From: Parahoeflea halophila
GTDB lineage: Bacteria; Pseudomonadota; Alphaproteobacteria; Rhizobiales; Rhizobiaceae
Assembly (NCBI RefSeq): GCF_900220985.1
Contig: NZ_OCPC01000003.1
Coordinates: 310,001 to 374,000, forward strand
DNA: 64,000 nucleotides
Direction: 5' to 3'
Shown here: one piece after another, positions 15,857-25,097 of the stretch
Numbering within the stretch: position 1 is the stretch's first letter
How the letters are laid out: the number at the start of each line of letters is the position of its first letter
The notes under the pieces: generated by a model
Database searches by the model: none
What the model saw: only the letters and a program-made list of their open reading frames with translations
What the model was told of the DNA's origin: nothing
Program-made: the position numbers and the translations under genes

Positions 15857-17632
15857 CTAAACGAGCGCGCGGCCTTTCGCATCGATGGCGTTGGCGACGG
15901 CTTCGTCGGATGCCTCGTCAGGCAGCAGCATGTCGTTGTGGGCCTTGCCGGACGGGATCATCGGGAAGCAGTTGGCAAGGGCTGCGACCCGGCAATCGAA
16001 GATCACCGGCTGCGGCGTGTCGATCATCGTGCGGATCGCATCGTCGAGATCATCGGGCTTTTCGCAGCGGATGCCGACGCCACCATAGGCTTCGGCCAGC
16101 TTGACGAAATCAGGCATGGATTCGGTGTAGGAATGCGACAGCCGGTTGCCGTGCAGCAGCTGCTGCCACTGCCGAACCATGCCCATATACTGGTTGTTCA
16201 GGATGAAGATCTTGACCGGCAGGCCGTACTGGACCGCACAGGACATTTCCTGGATACACATCTGAATCGAGGCATCCCCGGCGATGTCGATGACCAGGCT
16301 GTCGCGGTGTGCAACCTGCACGCCGACTGCCGCCGGGAAGCCATAGCCCATGGTGCCCAGACCACCCGACGTCATCCAGCGGTTGGGTTCCTCGAAGCCG
16401 TAGAACTGCGCCGCCCACATCTGGTGCTGTCCGACTTCGGTGGTGATGTAGGTGTCGTGGTCCTTGGTCAGCTCATAAAGCCGCTGGATCGCGTATTGTG
16501 GCATGATGACGTCCTTGTTGGACGCATAGGCGAGCGAATTGCGGCCGCGCCACTTTTCGATCTGCGCCCACCAGTCGGCAAGCTGGCTCCTGTCGGTCTT
16601 CTTCGACGCGCGCCACAGCCGGACCATGTCTTCGAGAACATGACCGACGTCGCCGACGATCCCGACTTCGGTGCGGACGATCTTGTTGATCGAGGACGGA
16701 TCGATGTCGATGTGGATCTTCTTGGATTTCGGTGAAAACGCGTCCAGACGGCCGGTAATGCGGTCGTCGAAACGGGCGCCGATGCAGACCATGACATCGC
16801 AATCATGCATCGCCATGTTGGCTTCATAGGTGCCGTGCATGCCGAGCATGCCCATCCAGTTCTTGCCCGATGCCGGATAGGCGCCCAGGCCCATCAGGGT
16901 CGAGGTGATCGGGAAACCGGTGAGGTCAACCAGTTCGCGCAGCAACTGGCTGGCTTCGCGGCCCGAATTGACCACGCCGCCACCGGAATAGATGATGGGA
17001 CGCTTGGCGCCGGCCATCAGCTCGATGGCCGCGCGAATCTTGTCGAGGTCGCCCGAGACCTTCGGCTGATAGCTCTTCTGCTCGATCACCGGCGATGGCG
17101 GCGTGTAGATGCCGGTGGCAAACTGGACATCCTTGGGAATATCGACGACGACGGGTCCGGGACGGCCGGTGGTGGCGATACGGAAGGCTTCGTGAATGAT
17201 GCGGGAGAGCTGGTTGACGTCCTTGACCAGCCAGTTGTGCTTGGTGCAGGGCCGCGTGATGCCGACGGTGTCGCACTCCTGAAACGCGTCCGAGCCGATC
17301 AGCGAGGTCGGAACCTGGCCGGAGATACAGACCAGCGGGATCGAATCCATCAGCGCATCCTGCAACGCGGTGACCACGTTGGTCGCCCCCGGTCCGGAGG
17401 TGACGAGAACGACGCCGGGCTTGCCGGTGGAGCGGGCATAGCCTTCCGCCATGTGGCCGGCACCCTGCTCGTGGCGCACCAGAATGTGCTCGACATCATC
17501 CTGCTGGTGAAGTTCGTCGTAAATCGGCAGGACCGCGCCGCCGGGATATCCAAAGATATGTTCGACGCCATTGTCCTTCAGCGCCTGCAGAACCATTTCC
17601 GCGCCCGTCATTTCCATCTGCTTGCCGGCCAT
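15857..17632 (-). CDS. ilvI: Acetolactate synthase, large catalytic subunit
   Basis: A 591-residue ThDP/FAD enzyme that condenses two pyruvates to 2-acetolactate or pyruvate plus 2-ketobutyrate to 2-aceto-2-hydroxybutyrate. The catalytic glutamate sits in RHEQGAGHMAEGYARSTG (about residue 54), the ThDP/Mg2+ motif is in DIAGDASIQMCIQEM (GDA in place of the common GDG), and the NNQYMGMVRQWQQLLHGNRLS segment is conserved. First structural gene of ilvIH; its expression should depend on translation of the leader peptide at 17747-17803. Confidence 0.97.
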   Translation of the reverse strand: MAGKQMEMTGAEMVLQALKDNGVEHIFGYPGGAVLPIYDELHQQDDVEHILVRHEQGAGHMAEGYARSTGKPGVVLVTSGPGATNVVTALQDALMDSIPLVCISGQVPTSLIGSDAFQECDTVGITRPCTKHNWLVKDVNQLSRIIHEAFRIATTGRPGPVVVDIPKDVQFATGIYTPPSPVIEQKSYQPKVSGDLDKIRAAIELMAGAKRPIIYSGGGVVNSGREASQLLRELVDLTGFPITSTLMGLGAYPASGKNWMGMLGMHGTYEANMAMHDCDVMVCIGARFDDRITGRLDAFSPKSKKIHIDIDPSSINKIVRTEVGIVGDVGHVLEDMVRLWRASKKTDRSQLADWWAQIEKWRGRNSLAYASNKDVIMPQYAIQRLYELTKDHDTYITTEVGQHQMWAAQFYGFEEPNRWMTSGGLGTMGYGFPAAVGVQVAHRDSLVIDIAGDASIQMCIQEMSCAVQYGLPVKIFILNNQYMGMVRQWQQLLHGNRLSHSYTESMPDFVKLAEAYGGVGIRCEKPDDLDDAIRTMIDTPQPVIFDCRVAALANCFPMIPSGKAHNDMLLPDEASDEAVANAIDAKGRALV

Positions 17633-17690
17633 ATCGCCTGACCCCTTGTGTCCGTCTGTTTGTCGAGCTCAATAGCCCGGTTTAAGCCAT

Positions 17691-17768
17691 AAAAAAAGGC
17701 CCCCGAAGGAGCCTGTGTTTCGCGCATGGGAGCTTTCGCCGGGTGGCTACGCCACCCTGCCCATGCGC
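17691..17768 (-). terminator. Attenuator of the ilvIH operon: alternative stem plus intrinsic terminator
   Basis: Transcribed toward ilvI. The distal part is a hairpin GGCTCC TTCG GGGGCC followed by seven T's (17691-17713): a clear intrinsic terminator. Just before it, a longer structure (17722-17768) has outer arms GCGCATGGG/CCCATGCGC and an inner stem GGGTGGC GTA GCCACCC that overlaps the end of the leader peptide. Ribosome position on the leader codons would decide whether the terminator forms. Confidence 0.85.
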
Positions 17769-17803
17769 GGTCCTACCACGAGAATGTTCGCGATCTTGTT
17801 CAT
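17747..17803 (-). CDS. ilvIH leader peptide
   Basis: An 18-residue peptide, MNKIANILVVGPRMGRVA, rich in the regulated amino acids: Ile, Ile, Leu, Val, Val and a final Val. It ends inside the first stem of the attenuator, and a terminator follows 34 bases later, before ilvI. This is the standard design for transcription attenuation by charged branched-chain tRNAs. There is no ribosome-binding site before the ATG. With the candidate promoter at 17811-17839, transcription would start at or next to the A of ATG, giving a leaderless message, as is known for the trpL leader of Sinorhizobium meliloti. Confidence 0.85.
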   Translation of the reverse strand: MNKIANILVVGPRMGRVA

Positions 17804-17810
17804 GTCAGAA

Positions 17811-17839
17811 GTGGTACCGTCTAGGTGCCGCCGCGTCAA
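17811..17839 (-). promoter_or_regulatory. Candidate sigma-70 promoter of the ilvIH leader
   Basis: On the minus strand TTGACG (17834-17839) and a weak TACCAC (17811-17816) are 17 bases apart. The predicted start is close to 17804, directly at the leader ATG. The -35 box is good, the -10 poor. Confidence 0.4.
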
Positions 17840-17917
17840 CGGATTAATTGCACGAATATGCGCTTCAAAAAGCGCGTAGCGGTGATTTCTGCAACTCCCC
17901 ATTAACCTCGTGCTGCG

Positions 17918-19885
17918 ATGGTGAGCCGGATGGATAATGGGCAAATCAGCAACACCGGAATGACAGCGCCGTCTCCCGCAGAGGATGACGGTCGCGGGCG
18001 CCGTGGCATCTACCCCCCGGGCAACCGGATGATGGGGCGCGTGGTCGGTTGCTCAGGCTCGAAGGCGACGGTGAGCGCAATTGCCAGCAAGGACGGCGGC
18101 GGTCTGGCCGAATTGTGGTCGGTAGGCCGGCTGATATCGATCAGTGTCGGCGAAAACCGGGTGGCAGCCCTCGTCTGCTCGATGACGACTGCAACCTCGG
18201 CGTGGACCGAAGAAACAGAAAACGTCATGCATATCGAGGTCGAGCTGGTCGGCGAGATCCGCAACGGAATCAACGGGAAACCGGAATTCAGCGCCGGTAT
18301 CACCCAGTATCCCTATCTTGGCGCGGTAGCGCACCGGATGCGCACATCAGATCTTGCCGTCATTTACGATCCCGGCGTAGCCGATACGGCCATGATCGGC
18401 AAACTCACGCAAGACACGTCGCTGGGCGCGATGGTGCATGTGCCCTCGCTGCTGTCGCGGCACTTCGCCGTTGTCGGCACCACCGGAGTGGGCAAGACCA
18501 CGGCTGTGACGCTGCTTCTGCACAAGGCACTGAAAGCAGATCCTTCGCTCAGGGTGCTGATCCTGGATCCGCACAATGAATTCGCCGCTGCCTTTCCGGA
18601 AAAGTCGGTGGTCATCGATACCGACACGCTGGACCTGCCATTCTGGCTGTTCAAGCTCGAGGAGTTCACGGAAGTCCTGTTCCGCGGCCGGCCGCCCATC
18701 GTCGAAGAAATCGACGTCCTGCGCGACCTGATCCCGGAAGCCAAACGGATGTTCAAGGGCACCACCGACACGACCCTGATCCGGCGCGCCCCGGAAAAAT
18801 CCTCGCTTACGGCCGACACACCGGTGCCCTACCGCATCGCCGACCTGATGGCGCTCATCGACGAACGTATCGGCAAGCTCGAAGGACGCTCGGAGAAGCC
18901 GTATTTGCGGTCGCTGAAGGTCAGGGTGCAGGCCGCGATCAACGATCCGCGCTACGAATTCATGTTCTCGTCGAACACGATCCATGACACGATCCTGTCG
19001 ACAATCAGCCACATCTTCCGCATCCCGGGCGAAGGCAAGCCGGTCACCACATTCCAGCTGTCGGGCATCCCGTCCGAAGTGGTCAATTCGGTCGCCTCGA
19101 TCCTGTGCCGGATGGCCTTCGAGATCGCGCTGTGGAGCGCCGGCGGCGTGCGCATTCTGGTGGTCTGCGAGGAAGCCCACCGCTACGTGCCGGCGGACCC
19201 GAAACTCGGCTTCTTCCCAACCCGTCAGGCTATCTCCAGGATTGCCAAGGAGGGACGGAAATACGGCGTCAGCCTCGGTGTGATCACCCAGCGGCCCGGC
19301 GAGCTCGACCCGACGATCCTGTCTCAGTGCTCGACCGTGTTTGCCATGCGGCTGTCCAACGACCATGACCAAGATATCATCCGGTCGGCAATTCCGGATT
19401 CATCGGCTTCGACGATGAGCTTCCTGTCATCGATCGGCAACGGGGAAGCGATCGCCTTCGGCGAGGCCGTCGCAGTGCCGATGCGAATGGTTTTCGAACG
19501 GGTTTCCGAGGCCGTCCTGCCCCGCGCCAATTCGGGCCTGCAACCGGTCAACCGTGGCGACCCGAACAATGTCGACCTCGGCAAGATCGTGATGCGGATG
19601 CGCCATATCGACGAAACGCAGCGAGCGCCTGGCGCTGCACAGGCAGGCGAGGCCGTGAAACCGCAGCCGCCAACGATCACCCCGCAGGTGCCATCGATCG
19701 ACCCGGCACAGGAGTTCGACGTGGCCGCGGCGCACCGGCGCCTGACCGACGCACAGGCCGGGCGGCAGAGCGGCTACCCGCCCAGGGAAAGCGCCAGCCC
19801 GTCGGCAGCTGCACCGCGCAGCGAGATGAGTTCGTTGCGATCGAGCCTTCTGAATAAACCGCTGTCCTCGCTGATCAAGAACTGA
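17918..19885 (+). CDS. HerA/VirB4-like ATPase (DUF87 helicase)
   Basis: A 655-residue P-loop protein of the HerA/FtsK superfamily. An N-terminal beta-barrel HAS-like domain (about 35-150) precedes Walker A VVGTTGVGKTT (about 188), a conserved DPHNEF segment, Walker B RILVVCEEAHRY (about 415), and the sensor/arginine region GRKYGVSLGVITQRPGELD with SQCSTVFAMRL. Relatives pump or translocate DNA as hexameric rings, in archaea together with NurA; no NurA-like nuclease is encoded nearby. The C-terminal ~90 residues are low-complexity Pro/Ser/Ala-rich. It is divergent from the ilv leader. The cellular role in alphaproteobacteria is unknown. Confidence 0.85.
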   Translation: MVSRMDNGQISNTGMTAPSPAEDDGRGRRGIYPPGNRMMGRVVGCSGSKATVSAIASKDGGGLAELWSVGRLISISVGENRVAALVCSMTTATSAWTEETENVMHIEVELVGEIRNGINGKPEFSAGITQYPYLGAVAHRMRTSDLAVIYDPGVADTAMIGKLTQDTSLGAMVHVPSLLSRHFAVVGTTGVGKTTAVTLLLHKALKADPSLRVLILDPHNEFAAAFPEKSVVIDTDTLDLPFWLFKLEEFTEVLFRGRPPIVEEIDVLRDLIPEAKRMFKGTTDTTLIRRAPEKSSLTADTPVPYRIADLMALIDERIGKLEGRSEKPYLRSLKVRVQAAINDPRYEFMFSSNTIHDTILSTISHIFRIPGEGKPVTTFQLSGIPSEVVNSVASILCRMAFEIALWSAGGVRILVVCEEAHRYVPADPKLGFFPTRQAISRIAKEGRKYGVSLGVITQRPGELDPTILSQCSTVFAMRLSNDHDQDIIRSAIPDSSASTMSFLSSIGNGEAIAFGEAVAVPMRMVFERVSEAVLPRANSGLQPVNRGDPNNVDLGKIVMRMRHIDETQRAPGAAQAGEAVKPQPPTITPQVPSIDPAQEFDVAAAHRRLTDAQAGRQSGYPPRESASPSAAAPRSEMSSLRSSLLNKPLSSLIKN

Positions 19886-20043
19886 GGTTCCACTGCTCCC
19901 TCCAGTTGCTCCGCGTGAGCCAGGCACCGCCTTTACTTACCTTGGGTGCGGGCCCCTGCCCTTTTTTGGTGATGTCGTTGGAAGTTATGTTGCGCTGGAA
20001 CCGGGTAGGCTGCGCTCAGGGAATGGCGCTGCCGCAAGAACTC

Positions 20044-20817
20044 TCAGGCGGCGCAGACGCGGTTGCGGCCCTGGCGCTTGGCTTCGTAGAGCTGCTTGTC
20101 CGCCCGGCGATATAGCTCTTCGCCGGATTCGGTTCGATCCCAGATCGCCAGCCCGGCGCTGACCGTTACCTTGAGAGTGACATTGCCATTGACAATGCGC
20201 AACTCGGATACGGCCTGGCGAATGCGGTCAGAGAGATTGTAAAGCTGCCGCTCAGTGATGTTGGGTGAGAGAATGGCAAACTCCTCGCCACCCAGGCGGG
20301 CGAGTACATCATGATAGCGGGTAAAGACCTGCAGGCATTCCGCCACTTCGCGCAGAACCTTGTCACCCACGTCATGGCCATGGGTGTCGTTGACCTTCTT
20401 GAAGTGATCCAGATCGAGAATAACCATGCCGATCGGCTTGTCGATATGTCCGAACGCCTCGAGATACTCCGAAAGGGCGTCGTCGAAATAACGGCGGTTG
20501 TACATGCCGGTCAGGCTGTCGGTAACTGCCGCGTGTTCCAGATTGAGCGAGCGGACAGAGAGAGATTCGGTCATCTGCTGCAATTTGCCACGTTCCCGCA
20601 GGCTGGACGACATGGTCGGGTAAACCAGAAGCAAGCCGCAAACCACCGACAGGCCCGCCAGCACGGCCCCCATGAGGGCGAAGTCTGCTGAAGTCTCGAT
20701 GCCACCGACGACATGGCCACCGGTCGCGGCGGAGAAGGCCGCCAACGAGAAGACCCCGCCGGCAACTACAAGAATCATCAGCAGAAAAAAGAACAGTTCA
20801 GCCTTGTGAAAACGCAT
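20044..20817 (-). CDS. Membrane-anchored GGDEF diguanylate cyclase
   Basis: A 257-residue protein with two transmembrane helices (about 8-30 and 46-68) around a short periplasmic loop, a brief coiled linker, and a complete GGDEF domain (TDSLTGMYNRRYFDDAL; ILDLDHFKKVNDTHGHDVGDKVL; active site RLGGEEFAILSP). Makes c-di-GMP at the inner membrane. The small periplasmic loop leaves little room for a ligand domain. It ends QGRNRVCAA. Monocistronic, facing miaA on the same strand with about 100 bases between. Confidence 0.92.
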   Translation of the reverse strand: MRFHKAELFFFLLMILVVAGGVFSLAAFSAATGGHVVGGIETSADFALMGAVLAGLSVVCGLLLVYPTMSSSLRERGKLQQMTESLSVRSLNLEHAAVTDSLTGMYNRRYFDDALSEYLEAFGHIDKPIGMVILDLDHFKKVNDTHGHDVGDKVLREVAECLQVFTRYHDVLARLGGEEFAILSPNITERQLYNLSDRIRQAVSELRIVNGNVTLKVTVSAGLAIWDRTESGEELYRRADKQLYEAKRQGRNRVCAA

Positions 20818-20921
20818 CGTCCCAACTGAAATCCATCATCGTGTAACAAAATCTAATGCCAACCCCTTAGAGTTCGCTTAACGAAACAGCAAAACTGCAA
20901 CAAGTTGGAATACTTTTCGCC

Positions 20922-21821
20922 CTATGGCTGTATTCGCTGCCACTCTTCGCCCAATTGGTTCCTGAACCAGGTCATTTGCCGCTTGGCGTATTGGCGCGTT
21001 GCGGTGCTGGCCAGCTCGATGGCCTGCTCCCGCGACATACGCCCGGCCAGGTAGTCGGCGATCTGACGAACGCCAATGGCCTTCATCGCCGGGTGTTGCG
21101 GCGGAATATCGAATGCCAGCAACGCGCGGACCTCGTCGACGGCTCCATTTTCCATCATGTTGGCAAAACGCCCGTTGATCCTGGCGTGCAGCACTGGCCG
21201 CTCCGGTTCGAGCACCAGACAGCGCGCAGTCAGCGGATCGACAATCGTGGTGCCGCCGCGGCCCTGAAACCCCGCAATGGAGTGGCCGGTGGCGCGGACT
21301 ACTTCAAGCGCCCGCAGGATCCGCTGGCGATCCGCCGGGCGAAGCCGTTCGGCCATTTCCGGGTCCAGCACCGCCAGCTCGGCGTGCAGCACCTCGACAC
21401 CCTCCGACTCCAGCCGCGCGCGCAGCTCGGTACGGATGTCATCGGGGATGGGCGGCATGTCCGACAGGCCGCCGGTCAGAGCCCTGAAATAAAGCCCGGT
21501 GCCGCCGACCACCACCGGGATCGCGCCCCGCGCGCGGATACCGGCAATCACATGTGTCGCCTGTTCAAGCCAGATACCGGTGGAATAGATGTCGCTGGGT
21601 GCGACATGGCCGTAGAGATGATGCGGAACCGCCGCCAGATCGGCCGCATCCGGGCGGGCTGTCAGGCGGTCGAGCACGCTATAGACCTGCATCGAATCCG
21701 CGTTGACAATCTCTCCGCCCAGCTCGCGCGCGAGCCAGAGCGCCAGCGCGGACTTGCCGCTGGCGGTCGGCCCGGCTATCAGAAGCGCCGAGACATCCTG
21801 TTGCTGGAGTTTGTGTTCCAT
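20922..21821 (-). CDS. miaA: tRNA dimethylallyltransferase
   Basis: A 299-residue enzyme that transfers a dimethylallyl group from DMAPP to N6 of A37 in tRNAs reading UNN codons. The P-loop is LLIAGPTASGKSALA (about residue 12), then NADSMQVYSVLDRLTARP, VVVGGTGLYFRAL, and the swinging C-terminal helical domain with RQYAKRQMTWFRNQ. The start at 21821 is the natural one (GAGG just upstream); an in-frame TTG at 21848 would sit inside serB. Its start codon overlaps that of divergent serB within CCATGG, so the miaA promoter must lie inside serB. Confidence 0.95.
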   Translation of the reverse strand: MEHKLQQQDVSALLIAGPTASGKSALALWLARELGGEIVNADSMQVYSVLDRLTARPDAADLAAVPHHLYGHVAPSDIYSTGIWLEQATHVIAGIRARGAIPVVVGGTGLYFRALTGGLSDMPPIPDDIRTELRARLESEGVEVLHAELAVLDPEMAERLRPADRQRILRALEVVRATGHSIAGFQGRGGTTIVDPLTARCLVLEPERPVLHARINGRFANMMENGAVDEVRALLAFDIPPQHPAMKAIGVRQIADYLAGRMSREQAIELASTATRQYAKRQMTWFRNQLGEEWQRIQP

Positions 21822-22710
21822 GGCCCTCGTTGCCACGCTTATCGCCAATCCGTCAAACCCTGTTCTTGCGCCGAAGCTGGGCGAAGCTGCCTTTGCTGCT
21901 GTCGACGGGGCGGGGCTTTACTGGCTTGCCGACGGCATCGCCTGCGACATTGCGCTTAAAGAAGGGATCGACGGACAATCCGCACTGGATACGTTAAGAT
22001 CGGTGATTGGCACATTGCCTATCGACGTGGCCGTGCAGATGGCCGAGACACGACGCAAGAAGATCCTGATTGCCGACATGGACTCGACCATGATCCGCCA
22101 GGAATGCATCGACGAACTTGCAGCCGAGGTTGGTCTCAAGGACAAGGTCTCAGAGATAACCGCGCGCGCCATGAATGGCGAGATTGCGTTTGAACCGGCC
22201 TTGCGTGAACGCGTCGGCCTGCTCAAGGGGCTGCCGGTCGAGGTGATCGCGCAGGTGATTGATGCGCGCATCACACTGACCCCGGGCGGGCGTGAGCTGG
22301 TCGGCACCATGCGCGCCAACGGACATTACACCGCGCTGGTCTCGGGCGGATTTACTGCCTTTACATCGGTGGTCGCTGAGATGATCGGCTTTGATGAGAA
22401 CCGCGCCAATATCCTCGAAAGCGAAAACGGGGTCCTGACTGGCATCGTGCGCGAACCTATCCTCGGCAAGCAGGCCAAGGTCGATGCGCTCGAAGAGATT
22501 GCTGCCCGTCTCGATCTTGATCCCGCCGACGCGATTGCGGTGGGCGATGGGGCCAATGATCTCGGCATGCTCGGCCGCGCCGGCTCCGGCGTGGCGCTGC
22601 ATGCCAAGCCCTCCGTTGCGGCAGAAGCCGGTATCCGCATCGATCACGGTGACCTGACGGCGCTGTTGTATCTGCAGGGCTATCGCAAGACCGATTTCGT
22701 GACGCCGTGA
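21820..22710 (+). CDS. serB: Phosphoserine phosphatase
   Basis: A 296-residue HAD-family enzyme, last step of serine synthesis. The nucleophile motif is ILIADMDSTMI (DxDxT, about residue 87), motif II is in ALVSGGFTAF, and motif III GDGANDLGML is near 245. The N-terminal ~75 residues form the ACT-like region seen in alphaproteobacterial SerB. The start at 21820 (MALVATLIANPSNPVL) is the usual one, and overlaps the divergent miaA start by two bases; its promoter must lie inside miaA. The stop overlaps the following GNAT gene. Confidence 0.95.
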   Translation: MALVATLIANPSNPVLAPKLGEAAFAAVDGAGLYWLADGIACDIALKEGIDGQSALDTLRSVIGTLPIDVAVQMAETRRKKILIADMDSTMIRQECIDELAAEVGLKDKVSEITARAMNGEIAFEPALRERVGLLKGLPVEVIAQVIDARITLTPGGRELVGTMRANGHYTALVSGGFTAFTSVVAEMIGFDENRANILESENGVLTGIVREPILGKQAKVDALEEIAARLDLDPADAIAVGDGANDLGMLGRAGSGVALHAKPSVAAEAGIRIDHGDLTALLYLQGYRKTDFVTP

Positions 22711-23261
22711 ACCCGCTCTCCACCCAACGGCTGATCCTGCGCAACTGGCAGGACCAAGACGGGGACCTGTTCCACCTGATCAATTCCGATGACAAGGTGA
22801 TCGAATTCTTCCCGATGCGTCGCAGCCGGGCGGAGGCTGACGCGATGATGGACCGGATTGCGGCAGGCATTGCAAAGAACGGCTTCGGCCTTGCCGCCAT
22901 TGAGATTGCCGAATCCGGGGAAGTGGCAGGATTTTCAGGCTTGCACATCACCGATGGGCTTCCGGTGGCCGAAGACGGTGCCATCGAGATCGCCTGGCGG
23001 CTGGCGCCGCAATTCTGGGGCAAGGGCTATGCCAGCGAGGCCGCGCGGCGCTGGCTCGACTACGGTTTTGCGGAGCTGGGCCTCGAACGCATCATCAGTT
23101 TCGCGGTCTACAACAACCACCGTTCGACGGCGGTAATGCGCCGCATCGGAATGCGTGCCCGCCCTGACCTCACCTTTGACCATCCAAAGGTTCCCGATAC
23201 GCATCCGCAGCTGAAAAGACATGTGTTTTTCGAGATGCTGGCGGACGACTGGCAGGGTTGA
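22707..23261 (+). CDS. GNAT-family N-acetyltransferase, RimJ/RimL-like
   Basis: A 184-residue acetyltransferase with the N-terminal STQRLILRNWQDQD strand typical of RimL-like proteins and the acetyl-CoA loop QFWGKGYASEAARRWLDYGF (GxGYxxEA). The partner strand ERIISFAVYNNHRSTAVMRRIGM is conserved. The GTG start overlaps the serB stop (GTGA), implying co-translation. Substrate (amine of a protein or small molecule) unknown. Confidence 0.88.
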   Translation: MNPLSTQRLILRNWQDQDGDLFHLINSDDKVIEFFPMRRSRAEADAMMDRIAAGIAKNGFGLAAIEIAESGEVAGFSGLHITDGLPVAEDGAIEIAWRLAPQFWGKGYASEAARRWLDYGFAELGLERIISFAVYNNHRSTAVMRRIGMRARPDLTFDHPKVPDTHPQLKRHVFFEMLADDWQG

Positions 23262-23315
23262 GGCTCAACGACAGACGCGCGTTGCCTGATCATGACATGA
23301 CAACCAAGCTCAAGT

Positions 23316-25097
23316 TCAACCGGCCCTGGCGACAGCAGTCAGCCGGGCAACGTTCTTCAGATGAGCCACCGCCGAGGTTCCACCGGTGGTTTTCGTGAGC
23401 AGATCGAGCGTATCTTCCTCCTCATCATCGACAGGCGTCAGGGCCTGGTCGGTATAGTGCATCGCCCCGTCTTTGCGCGAAATCCGGGCCGCCACTATCG
23501 TGAGGTGAACGATCTTGCTGGCAAAGAGAATGTTCTTGCGCAGCGACTGCCACAGAAAACGTGGCCAGAACACAAAGGGATTCTCGCTTGGAAGACCCGG
23601 GCGACGTTCCGAGGGGTGCCTGAGCCGGAGAATCCCGGTTTGCAACGGATGCACGTTTTCCAAAGGCACTGCGGTGGCAAATGTCACCAAAAGCTTCACA
23701 ACGGAATGCATCGGAACGCCGGTCGCAACGGCGCGACGCAGCAGCGTGCGCATGTGTTCGGGCGTGTAGTACAGCGACCATGCCTCGCGATAGATGTTTT
23801 CCCATTCAGTCTTGGACATCGACGGATGCGGCATGCAGACATGTTCGACATCATAGATGTTCAGATCGGGATCCATCTCCCCGCCTGCCTTCCACAGCAC
23901 CTGGTGATCTTCCGATCCGGGAAGCGGTGTCAGGCAGAAGAACTCGACGATGTCGAGCGGCAGCTCCTTCTGGATGATGGCGATGTCGCGCCGGATCGTT
24001 TCCGCCGTGTCCGCCGGAAAGCCAAGAATGTATCCTGCAATGGTGATGATGCCCTGGGCCTTCCAGGCCAGCAACATACGCCTGTACTCGGTGATCTTGT
24101 TCTGGCGTTTCTTGGCTGCGGCAAGATTGTCCGGGTTGACGTTTTCAAGCCCGATAAAGACGCGCGTCACGCCAGCGCGCTTTGCCTTCTCGATGAAGTT
24201 ATCGATCTTGTGACAAAGTGTGTCGACCTGAATCATCAAGCCGAGTGGAATTCCTTCGTCTTCGCGCAATTCGATCAGGCGGTCGAAAATCGCTTCCCAG
24301 TCCCGGTTACGGGCGAAATTGTCATCGGTGATGAAGAATTTATGGATCCCCTGTGCCCAGTTCATCCGCACGAGTTTTTCCACGTCGTCGGCAGATCGGA
24401 ACCGCGATTTTCGACCCTGGACATTAATGATGGTGCAGAACGAGCATTGATAGGGACAGCCTCTGCCCGCGTCGAAACTGGTGCTCAAGCCAAGTGTATG
24501 CTCGACATAGTCCTTCGGCAGGAAAGGGACCGGCGTCCCCTCGATGCCGGGAAGATCATTGAGGAAATTGTAAAGCGGCCTGAGCGCTCCCGCCGCCGCG
24601 TCGCGCAGAACCGTATCAAGGCGGCCTTCGGCCTCACCGGCGAACATCGAGATCCCCAATTCCCGGCACTGGTCCAGTTCCACTGCCTTGCCATCCAGCA
24701 TGGCCAGACAGCCCGAGATGTGGAACCCGCCCATCATGACCGGCAACCCTGCCTGACGAAACGGACGCGCAATATCGAGCGCACGCGGATACTGGTTGGA
24801 CTGGACGCCGACCAGGGCAACGAGCCCAAAATTGCCATTGCGTTCGAGACGGCGAAGCAGCTTTGGGATCTTGATGCGGGTGTTTACCTCGTCGATCGCC
24901 ACAATGTCGATGGCGACCCCGGGGCCAAGCACTTCCCGCTCGGCACAATCGGCGGCTATGCCGTAGACAGCGGCCAGCGAATTCGACGGAATCATCGATC
25001 GCCACCAGCGAATGACATAGCCGTCATCGTCGTAATGTGACGGCTTGATGAGGATCAGCTGGAAACGTCTGCTCTCAGTGCTGCTCGGTTGGGTCAT
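23316..25097 (-). CDS. B12-binding-domain radical SAM protein
   Basis: A 593-residue protein. An N-terminal Rossmann-like B12-binding region (about 10-150: LILIKPSHYDDDGYVIRWW, VALVGVQSNQYPRALDIARPF) comes before a radical SAM barrel whose cluster motif CPYQCSFC (CxxxCxxC) is at about residue 213, with FITDDNFARNRDW and FIGLENVNPDNLAAAKKRQN following. After about 440 comes a helical C-terminal region ending near 590. Relatives without known substrate occur across alphaproteobacteria; some B12 radical SAM enzymes methylate, others remodel lipids or hopanoids. It stands alone, so context gives no clue. Confidence 0.87.
   Translation of the reverse strand: MTQPSSTESRRFQLILIKPSHYDDDGYVIRWWRSMIPSNSLAAVYGIAADCAEREVLGPGVAIDIVAIDEVNTRIKIPKLLRRLERNGNFGLVALVGVQSNQYPRALDIARPFRQAGLPVMMGGFHISGCLAMLDGKAVELDQCRELGISMFAGEAEGRLDTVLRDAAAGALRPLYNFLNDLPGIEGTPVPFLPKDYVEHTLGLSTSFDAGRGCPYQCSFCTIINVQGRKSRFRSADDVEKLVRMNWAQGIHKFFITDDNFARNRDWEAIFDRLIELREDEGIPLGLMIQVDTLCHKIDNFIEKAKRAGVTRVFIGLENVNPDNLAAAKKRQNKITEYRRMLLAWKAQGIITIAGYILGFPADTAETIRRDIAIIQKELPLDIVEFFCLTPLPGSEDHQVLWKAGGEMDPDLNIYDVEHVCMPHPSMSKTEWENIYREAWSLYYTPEHMRTLLRRAVATGVPMHSVVKLLVTFATAVPLENVHPLQTGILRLRHPSERRPGLPSENPFVFWPRFLWQSLRKNILFASKIVHLTIVAARISRKDGAMHYTDQALTPVDDEEEDTLDLLTKTTGGTSAVAHLKNVARLTAVARAG

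Noticed and set aside
16805-17641. 278-residue frame antisense to ilvI
   Set aside because: Shadow of a certain gene.
23361-25040. 559-residue frame antisense to the radical SAM gene
   Set aside because: Antisense shadow of a gene with intact motifs; composition is not protein-like.
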